Source: Phaeosaccion multiseriatum (taxonomy: Eukaryota; Ochrophyta, other classes). Taken from it: a DNA stretch of 64,000 nt. The notes under the pieces are model-generated. The model saw nothing but the letters and a program-made list of their open reading frames with translations. It had not been told where the DNA came from and searched no databases. Shown piece by piece: positions 56,101 through 64,000 of the stretch. The position numbers and the translations under genes were made by a program. Within the stretch, counting starts at the first letter, position 1. Each line of letters begins with the position of its first letter. The stretch spans positions 1-64,000 of the forward strand of contig OZ218960.1 of NCBI GenBank assembly GCA_965112735.1. The letters run 5' to 3'.

Positions 56101-59100
56101 ACCACCACCATCTGTGCCATCCGCTGCCTTCCTCGGCGCAGCACATCGATGTGGACAAGCTCATCCGCGCCAAGTACCAGGACAACTTGGAGTTCATGCA
56201 GGTGGGCTAGATACAGCAGTGGCTGAAACAGCAGCAGCAGCAGCCTTGCACTTTGGGTTAGCAGCAGAGAGGCGAAACACGCGACAGGGAGGGAGGGAGG
56301 CTAAGGGAAGGGGGGGGAGAGAGGCTGTATGTATATGGGAAGGGAGGGACAAAGGCGAAGGGAAGGGAGGGAGGGAGGTGAAGGGAAGGGGGTGTTGAGC
56401 ACCGATGCAGGACGCGAAGGCCAGCAGAGGAGGATGGCAGTGGACGGGTACGAGGGGTGGAGCAGAGGGGTGAAGCGAGCGGAGAGGGTATGCTGCTCCG
56501 TCGGGCGCGCCAGTTGTTGGAGCCAAGTTGCCGGGGGGAGGGGGGGGTTCACTGGCACGTCACTGACATATGTCAGAGCTCGTCTTCCTCTCCTCTCATG
56601 TCCCTTCCTCTCGTCCTCACCTCCCCCCACCCGCCTCCTCCCCTCTTCCTCCCCTCCCATGTGCCTCTCTTCTCCTCTCATTCTCCCACGAAGTGGTTCA
56701 AGCGGTTCTACGAGGTGACTGGTGCCGTGGAAGGGTAAGTCAGCGAACAGGACGGTCGAGTCAGCGAACTTAGGGTTAGGGTTAGGGTAAGGAGAGGTTG
56801 GAAGGTTAGGGTCAGGGTTAGGATTAGGAAAGGCAAGGGCCTTTGGTGCACGTATACGGGAAAGCTTGACATGCGTACTTCTGTGGGCTTCGCTCTCGCC
56901 CTGAGTCTAAAAAGACCGGACTGCTTCCGCTTCTCCTTCTGTCGGTTGGGGCCAAACGGAAGAGGATGGGGCTCAGATGGAGAGGGAGAGGGAGGACCGC
57001 AGAGGAGGAGGGAGTGCAAGCAGAGATCCAGAGAGGGCTAGAAAGGGAGAGAGGAGACAGAGAGAGATCTTCCTACACGCCCCTCCCACCCAATGCCCCT
57101 GCTACCCACTACCTCACTGCCTCACTACCTCACTACCTCACTGCCTCATTGCCTCACTGCCTTACTCGCTCACTCCCTGACTGCCCCTCTCCCTCTGACC
57201 CCGGCCCCTGTCCCGCGCAGTTACGACGCCGTTGCCGCTCGCTCTAGGGGCAAAGGAGCGCCATCTGCTGCCACCCGCGCCTCCTCCACTGCACGGCCAA
57301 AGCCTCGTACAGGTGAGCGCACCTTGCGTTCAGTGGAATCACAGATGCACATGCCCCTCTCCCTCGACTCTTATAGTGCTCTTATAGTGTTGAAGTTTGC
57401 CTTAATCGCCCCTCTCACCCTCTCACCCCTGCCCCTTGGCCCTTGCCCCTCCCTTGTGCTGCCGTGTCTGCTGTGCCCGTCAGTGGCTGCCAAAGTGGGC
57501 AGCAGCGCCAAGAGCCGGCCGGCAGCGAGCGGCTCCGCCCCGGCAGGTGCAGATAGCAGCAGAGCGGCAGAAGGCAGCAGAGGGGCGGAGGGCAAGCGGG
57601 GCTCCACCTCAAGCACCGGCTCCAGCTCCAGCGCGGCAGGTACGTACACCTGCGTACGTCAAGTACTCGCTCTGTGGTTCACTTACTTACGGAACCGTGT
57701 CACGAGTCGTGCGGCGTCTCATGAGGGAAGGAAGCCGCTGTTCAAGGTGGAGGGCTCGCTGAGGAAAGCAGGGACCCCCCCTCTTGCCGCTCTTGCTCAA
57801 GAGGCGGCCTCTGTCTTGACGCTCCCGCGTAGGCTGTCTGAGTCACCACCGCCCCCCTCCCCCCCTCCCTCTCGGTCCTGCTGCTGTGCTGCCGTCGCTT
57901 TTCCTCCTGCAGGCAAGGGCACAAAGGTCACAGCCGCTTCTGGTGCTTCACGAGTAGGTGAGAGAGAAAGAGGGCGGAATCACATGTCGATGTCACTCCC
58001 TCTCTGTCCTGGGAATCGCCTGCTGTATCACCAACTGCTGTCCCTTCACTGCTGCTGTATCACCAACTGCTGCCCCTTCTCTCCCCACAGAGCTTAAGGC
58101 CAAGGACGAGGAGATTCAAAGACAAGCGGTAGAAATCGAGGACCTCAAGGTGGGGTATGTTAGAGGCATACGAGGCGGGTGAGCGGGCCGGGCATGTTAG
58201 AGGCATACGGGACGAGCATTGCAGGTGTAGCGGCTGTTTGAAGATGGAGAGCCTTGTCGTAGGCAGTGGGCTTCCCCCTTTCCCCTCGAGGCATTCTCAT
58301 GGATCACATTTTGCGTGCTGTCCCGCCCCTCAACCCCCCTCGGCCCTCCCTCCGTCCCTCCGTCCCTCCATCCCTCCACCTGTATGTCAATAAAATCTCT
58401 TCCCTCCGTCCCCCCACACGCTCACCCATAGCGCGTTACCCGCCCCTTGCCCTTTTGAGCTCACGCGACTTACCCACCCCTTGCCCGACTGACTTCCCTT
58501 AGGCCAATAGCGAGGCTCTTGAGAAGGAGAGGGACTTCTACTTCGAGAAGCTCAGGGACGTGGAGATACTGCTGCAGGTACTGTAACACGGGACGGACCT
58601 CTGTGCCTCTGGTATACTCTCCCTTCCTGACTGACTTGACTCACCTCCCTCCTCCTCCCGCCCTCCCTTCTCCTTTCTCTCTGTCCCTCCCTCCCTCCCA
58701 CTCTTCCTCCCGCCCTCCCTCTCCTGCCTCCTCTCTGCCAACGCTTTTCTGAACTCATCCCATCTCAGCTGAAGGAAGAGAAGGGCATGGTGATCGAGTG
58801 CAGCGCTGACATGTTCAAGATACTCTACGCCAGCACCGAGGACATCGTCGCCGTCAATGATGAGGTAGGAGGCCACGGGAGCGTATGGGAGGACAACGGA
58901 TAACAGTGGATGGCAGGATATGGCAATGGATGGCAGGATATGGCAATGGATGGCAGAGGATTCGCGTGTCCTCTTGGCAGGAGGGGAGGCCAGGCCCAGG
59001 CCCTCTTCAAGCAGAAGAAGAAACGCTCTTACTTACTTCCCTGCCGCAGCTTCCACGTGTGGGCGGCGGAGACGCTCCCATCTCTGTTGCTGTATCACCA

Positions 59101-59143
<43 letters not shown>

Positions 59144-59341
59144 ATGGTCGAAGGAGAGGCCGAATCTCACGCCAGCCTGCCCTCCCCCCTGCACCCTCGC
59201 TCTCGCCCTGATCAAATTGCCTGGATTGGTCCACCGATGTCTGTGTCCTCATTGCAGGGCGATGTGATCGAGGGCGAGGAGGCCAGGTTGCACAAGGAGG
59301 GGGCGGCGGCGGCGGCGCAGGCAGAGGAGGGAGAGGCATGA
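55022..59341 (+). CDS. EB1: EB1-family microtubule plus-end-binding protein
   Basis: Twelve exons in agreeing phase (55022-55037, 55336-55454, 55715-55843, 56142-56201, 56694-56734, 57221-57312, 57484-57639, 57913-57957, 58091-58149, 58503-58577, 58769-58864, 59258-59341) give about 323 residues, close to the usual EB1 length. The N-terminal calponin-homology domain reads [16 protein letters not shown], then [23 protein letters not shown], then [21 protein letters not shown] Ser/Ala/Lys-rich basic linker follows. The C-terminal EB-homology coiled coil ([19 protein letters not shown], with the FYF-x-KLR signature) ends in an acidic tail, EEGEA, rather than the EEY of animal EB1. EB proteins track growing microtubule ends and recruit partners. 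Intron tracts include (CA)n, interstitial telomere repeats and copies of the 20-bp word. Confidence 0.92.
56044..56099. repeat. (CA)n microsatellite in EB1 intron
   Basis: A dinucleotide array of about 28 units lies just upstream of the acceptor at 56141. Confidence 0.95.
56770..56822. repeat. Interstitial telomere repeats in EB1 intron
   Basis: Three TTAGGG units at 56770-56787 are followed by degenerate ttagggtcagggttagg. The G-rich strand is on the plus strand, inverted relative to the terminal telomere. Shorter runs occur at 25676-25686 and 30811-30825, both in introns of the giant gene. Confidence 0.85.
58021..58072. repeat. Two exact copies of the 20-bp dispersed word
   Basis: TGCTGTATCACCAACTGCTG occurs exactly at 58021-58040 and 58053-58072 in an EB1 intron. 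Other copies and variants lie at 36779-36798, 42318-42341 (reverse), 44486-44505, 46231-46248 (reverse), 46267-46288, 50167-50186, 50768-50791 (reverse), 59088-59107, 59384-59411 (reverse, doubled), 60060-60082, 61004-61022 and 61191-61220 (reverse). A weaker match is at 39924-39942. Confidence 0.9.
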
Positions 59342-60400
59342 CCAATGGGACTTGGCGACGCTTGGCGTTGGTTGTACATACACGAGTTGGTGATACAGTT
59401 GGTGATACGAGCCTGGCCTTGTCGGCTGAGCCACTCCGTTGCCAGACTTTGCTACAAGGGAGGGGGACAGTACGGCCGCAGCACTACGGCGGCTGCAAGG
59501 GAGGGAGGCAGGCAGGAAGGCACTTATCGCGATCGCTTCAGGAGGGCACTTTGCAATCCTGCATGGCGTGCATCTGTGCATCAGTCTTAAGTCTTAAAGT
59601 GCTTGTGGCAGCTTGGGGCATTCAGCAGCAGCGTGGGCGTAATGGGCATATAGGCATATAGGCAGGCGGGCAACAGAGCAGCCCAGGCAAGCCAGAGAGA
59701 GCCCTGCCGACAGAGCCCGGCCGCAACCTTTGACGTGGGCGGCAGGTGGAGCACAGGCGAATGAAAAGCGTGGGGAGGATTGCAGAGGGGGGCCTCTTTG
59801 GGGGGGGAGGGCGGCAGGGGCGGGGGAGGCAAAGGGGGTGCTTCTAAGTGCTGCTTCTCAGTGCTGCTTCGCATCTGCCCTGCCTTCCCCTTACCACTCA
59901 CATGCATTGCCTTATTCACATTCACTGCCTTGGGGGCGCCCGGCAGCAGCTGACAGCAAACAGGGCGAGCACACACTCTGTTCACTCTGTTGGGCGTATG
60001 TCGCTCTCTGGGAAGTGATCCAGTGTGCCAACAGGTGGAATGTGGAAGAAACACCACACTGCTGCTATGTCACCAACTGCTGATGGGGATGAAGCAAATT
60101 GAGGGCTCAGAGAAAACCCTTGTAGGCGCTTCATGGACACGAACACACGAGAGAAAAGAGATGCGATTAATTCCGAATGTCCCGACTCAAACTCAAAATC
60201 ACTTCCGATGATGGCGCGCTTTCCTTCCCCTCCCCGCGTGCTTATGAAGTGGATAGGAACTCTTCCTTGCCCCCTCCTTCCAACAGCGTCGCCCCCTCAT
60301 CGTCATCGCTTCATCTCTCCTCCTGCTCCTGCTGCGGCTGCTGCTGCTACCGCTGCGTCTGCTGTCACGTCCCACTTGCGTGGTGGTCGCGCCCCTGCTC
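59342..60400. other. Convergent intergenic spacer
   Basis: Between the stop codons of EB1 (+) and the metallo-beta-lactamase gene (-). It carries three copies or variants of the 20-bp dispersed word (a doubled copy at 59384-59411 and one at 60060-60082) and no recognisable gene. Confidence 0.55.
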
Positions 60401-62026
60401 CTACTGTGGGGCGGACGTGCCCCCCCTCCCCCCCTGGGAATGCGGAAGGCCCTCGATATGTCTCTTCCAGGGCCCGTCTGGCATAGTATCCACAGTGAAG
60501 GGCTCCTCATCTGGAGGCAGTGGCTGTGTGGACGTCTCCTCCCCCTCCTCCCCCCCCTTCATCCCACACGCAGAGAACGCCGTGAGGTAGTGTTTGGCAA
60601 TGGCAAGTTCGGACTCAACAAGAAGCTTTTGCTCCTCAGAAAGGGCCCCGCCGCACAGGGCCAAGTCATTGTTGAGCTCGTTTTCGAGGTACGTGCATCG
60701 AATGGACGGGTTGCCTGGGAGGGTGGAGGAGGAGGGGGAAGAGGAGGAAGAGGAGGTCAGGAGGACGGGTCAGTATTCAGAAAGGGAATACGCACAGGGC
60801 CGCAGCCACACATTCCACGCAGGGCACGCCGCGAGACTCGCTGTTTCCTGCCATCGCTGTTCAGTGCCATCCTGCCAGTGCCTGCCGCTGACGCGCGCAC
60901 TCAAGAACACACACACTCACACACGCACCTGGTACGACCATTTCGAAGTCCGGCCCTCTTGCGCCGAGATCGTGCCCCGGGTACACGGGCAACAAGGGAG
61001 GGGGGGTATCACCAACTGCTGCGGGAGAGCGGCTGAGGTCTGTGTCGCGCAGCTTTCGGATACGGCTGAGAGAGGAGAGCAAGCACGGCAGGCTGCCGAA
61101 CGAGCTCTCGCTGAGAGGGCCAAGGGGGCTCGTGCCAGGGCTTGGCAGCAGGCTTCCGACACTGTATACACACCAGGCACACAGACGGGGCAGCAGCAGC
61201 AATTGGTGATACAGCAGCAGCAGTAGAGGGGGAGTATAGAGACTACGTGTCCCATGTGTGTTACATCCGACCAATCACTGGCCCTCACACCAGACCCTGA
61301 CACCAGGCCCTGCCCCCCTCACTGCTTCAGAGACAGAGAGCTCTTACACGCCCCCCCCCAGAAACTTAAAACACACACGAACACGCACACGAACACGCAC
61401 ACGCACACGCACACGCACACACACGCACACACACACGCACACACACCCACCCACCCACACACACACACATACACACACGCACACACACACATACACACAT
61501 ACACACACACATACACACACACACATACACACACACGCATACACACACACACACACACCCACACACGCACACGCGATGCATGGCAAGTGAGGGATGGCAA
61601 GTGAGGCATGGCAAGTGAGTGCTCCCTGCAAGCTCTCCGCACGCTCTGTACGCTCTGTAGCTCTCTACAGGTAACCGTGACTGGAGAATGTAATCGTAAC
61701 TGGAGAATGTGATCATGACTGGAGTGTCCCGTCCGTACCTGCCCATCTCGAGCATGTCCCCCGAGAGGAGGCACACGGAAGGGATGAAGACGCTCATTGA
61801 GGCGGGGGTGATGCCAGGGGTGTGCACGAGCACCAGCGGGGTGGGGTTAGCGCCAAGGAACATTTGAGTCGAGTCCGAGCAGAGCTCCAGCTTTGGTTCG
61901 TCGTAGTACGTACGTTGGCCGTAATAGGTATGGTTACGCGAGTGAATAGAGCGAAAGGAAGGCAAGAGTGGGGGTGAGAGTCGGAAACACGAGCATCATC
62001 AACGGGGAGAGAACCCAATCAGCCAG

Positions 62027-62113
<87 letters not shown>

Positions 62114-64000
62114 GCCGTCTCCTTTATTCGCCCGCCTCCCCCTCCCCCGTCCCGCCACTGACGAAGGCCACTGACTCCAGGCACTGACTCCAGGCACTGA
62201 CTCCAGGCAATAACACCAGGCACTGACCTTCTCCGCGGGGATGCGCAGCTTCTCGGCGGCGTTCTCCTCCTTTGCACTGATCCACACGGGGATATTCGTA
62301 CCGGGGAAGGTGTTTTCGACACTCGCTAGGGTCTCTTTGACCCCTCCGATTGGCCCGATCCAACACCCCAACACGCCCGGCGGCACTCCTCCTGCGTGGT
62401 CTGGCGTACACAAACCAAAGGGGGGATGACATAAAGGTGCCACGGAGGAAGGGCATATGGGCGGGGGACAGTTACATGGGTAAGAGGAACAGAGAAGCGC
62501 GCCGAACCTCCTCTCCGAGACTACCCTGCCCGACGTGAGCTGACATCACATGACATCACATGACATCACATGACATCACCTCCTCGCTCAATCAATCAAC
62601 GCCTCTGAAAGAGAGGCTCTCGCTGCCTCTGCACTCCCACTCACCGAAGTGCGTGCTGGTCAGGACGATGGCCTTTGGCTTGAAGCGCGCCGTCTTGATA
62701 ATCCTCACGATGGCATCGGGGTCCCACGCCGGGTCAACCACCACGCACTCGCGCGACTCCGCGTCGGCAACAAGATACGTGCAGCTTGAACGCGTTCGAG
62801 CGAAGCGGACGAGAGACGGGCAGCGGCCCTTGGGAGGGGGGGGAGAGGGCTGCCCGGAACCCCAGCACTGCTCGCACTCGCGCCGGTGCTCGCGCCACTG
62901 GGCCTTCTCGTCGCTTGTCATGGGCTTGCCGGGGGGAAGGAGCTGCACGCCCGAGATGAGCTGCCGCACGATGAAGCCTCCCGTGGGGTTCGAGCGCTTA
63001 CTTACTCCTGCATCTGCTCCTCGGAAAGGAAGGGGCGTGCGTGTGCATGCGCGGCAGGTGACTTTGAGTAAGCATAACACATGAATCATCCACCTATCAC
63101 CATCCATGACCATCTATGACCATCCATGACCGTCCATGACTATCTATGACCATCTATGACCACCTTTGACCATCTATGACCATCTATGACCATCTATGAC
63201 CATCATGGGGGGTCGATGGGCAGTAGGCAGTGGACAGAGGGCAGAGGGCAGAGCACAGAGGGCACGCACACACAAGAAACGGCGGTAGGGGGTAGGGCTG
63301 CGCTGTGGGGCTGCGCTCTCAATGCACAGCGCAACGCCTCTCTCTCTCGGCATGTGGGGCACGAGAGCCTCCGTCGCTACCTCCCTCTCTCCCTCCTCCG
63401 TCTCTCCCTCCCTCCTCTCTCCCTTCCTTTCCTCCCTGCCCGCCCCCTGCAGCACTTTTCGCTTGTACACGTGCAGGCACAGGCAGACGGTAGGACAAAC
63501 AAACAGGGCAGCAGCTCACCTTTGCTGTTGCTGCCCCCCTCCGCCGCTGTGGGCTCGTCGTCCTGGAGCTGCCCCAGGGCATGCAGCGTCTCTTCGCACT
63601 GGCGGATGAAGACGTCTCTCTCTGGGGCTGCGATGCACTCATGGTGCCGCAGCGTGTGCAGAGCGTCCCAATAGAGCCCCTCATGGAACTGCGCAACGCC
63701 CAATCTGGGGGGAGGAGGCGGGGCATGTGCACGCGACCGTACGCGTGAGTGCGTGTGTGTGGTGCGCTCTTTTCTCTTCCCGACCTCTCTGGTCACAAGC
63801 TGCGCACATTGACTATGGCTTGAAAGCGGACGGCAAAGTTGAGCAGCGCAGCGACACAAGATCCATCTCTGTGTGAAACTCTTAGCCGTCAAGGTCCAAC
63901 CTTCACGTGCAACCTTCCACCCACCTAAGGTACAGCTTGGGCCATCCGAAGCCCTCCGCGAAGCCCTTTTTGGCGGTCACAAGTGCAGCGTTGCCGTCTT
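60401..64000 (-). CDS. TPR plus metallo-beta-lactamase-fold protein, 5' end outside window
   Basis: Seven exons are visible: 63925-64000 (partial), 63520-63704, 62645-63007, 62228-62400, 61739-61890, 60929-61161 and 60401-60714; all phases agree to the TAG at 60401. The N-terminal part reads like TPR helices (WPKLYLRLGVAQFHEGLYWDAL). The beta-lactamase fold starts at SSCTYLVADAESRECVVVDPAWDPDAI. The main metal motif is TSTHFDHAGG, rebuilt across the 62645/62400 splice, in place of the usual THxHxDH. The later motifs are HTPGITPAS instead of TPGHT, LLSGDML, and VYPGHD. This layout is that of glyoxalase II/ETHE1-like hydrolases of thioesters or persulfides. Two His ligands are replaced, so activity is doubtful. 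An ALCGGALSEEQ tail of about 100 residues follows. Introns contain (CA)n, (TG)n and 10-bp tandem repeats. Confidence 0.85.
61370..61572. repeat. (CA)n-rich microsatellite in intron
   Basis: ACACGC/ACACAT/ACACCC dinucleotide-based repeats lie between exons E and F of the metallo-beta-lactamase gene. Confidence 0.95.
62036..62109. repeat. (TG)n microsatellite in intron
   Basis: An uninterrupted TG array of about 37 units lies between exons D and E of the metallo-beta-lactamase gene. Confidence 0.97.
62541..62580. repeat. 10-bp tandem repeat, four copies
   Basis: TGACATCACA is repeated four times in tandem (last copy with one change) in the intron between exons C and D of the metallo-beta-lactamase gene. 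Confidence 0.95.
63101..63206. repeat. 10-bp (CATCTATGAC)n minisatellite in intron
   Basis: About ten variants of CATC(T/C)ATGAC follow one another in the intron between exons B and C of the metallo-beta-lactamase gene. Confidence 0.9.

Overview
This is a chromosome end from a eukaryote. The first 4.6 kb are CCCTAA repeats (C-strand of a TTAGGG telomere). The rest is GC-rich, carries intron-dense genes with GT-AG (occasionally GC-AG) introns, and is saturated with microsatellites. A monothiol glutaredoxin whose predicted precursor starts with a signal peptide followed by an Ala-Phe (STTA|FLQP) junction suggests a secondary plastid. A photosynthetic stramenopile, perhaps eustigmatophyte-like, is my best guess, but the lineage is inferred, not proven.

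Layout. 1-4600: telomere, broken straight into the gag reading frame of a Ty3/gypsy chromovirus. 4601-8857: gag zinc knuckle-protease-RT-RNase H-integrase-chromodomain of element 1. 9160-14622: pol of a second, different chromovirus, which carries an RNase D/WRN-like DEDDy 3'-5' exonuclease between RNase H and integrase. Both pols are broken only by in-frame stops, with no frameshift seen. 14.6-19.5 kb: repeat-rich subtelomere with tandem repeats, three copies of a roughly 310-bp dispersed repeat and a 0.64-kb palindromic foldback element. About 17.4-23.4 kb (+): remains or body of a multi-exon secreted-type gene, with tiny phase-0 Cys-rich exons followed by two CBM4/9-like beta-sandwich repeats. 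23.9-24.5 kb: a second foldback element with a 7-bp target-site duplication and tRNA-like core.

25,345-47,798 (-): a single gene model of 51 exons whose phases agree throughout, encoding about 3,136 residues. It has two ankyrin regions and two arrays of TRAF-like Cys/His zinc fingers. Its introns hold very long (GGGA)n and (GAG)n tracts.

48,092-52,324 (+): AAAP-family amino-acid transporter with a very long low-complexity insertion. 52,946-54,814 (-): plastid-type CGFS glutaredoxin, five exons. 55,022-59,341 (+): EB1 microtubule plus-end protein, twelve exons. 60,401->64,000 (-): TPR plus metallo-beta-lactamase protein, seven exons visible, cut by the window end, with an altered metal site.

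The three right-hand genes alternate in direction. EB1 and glutaredoxin share a 207-bp divergent spacer, and the ankyrin gene and transporter share a 293-bp one. From about 36 kb to 61 kb a 20-bp word (TGCTGTATCACCAACTGCTG) recurs in exons, introns and spacers in both orientations. The most novel items are the exonuclease-bearing retrotransposon, the tRNA-like foldback elements, this 20-bp word, and the in-frame telomere-gag junction. No rRNA gene, CRISPR array or intact canonical tRNA was seen.
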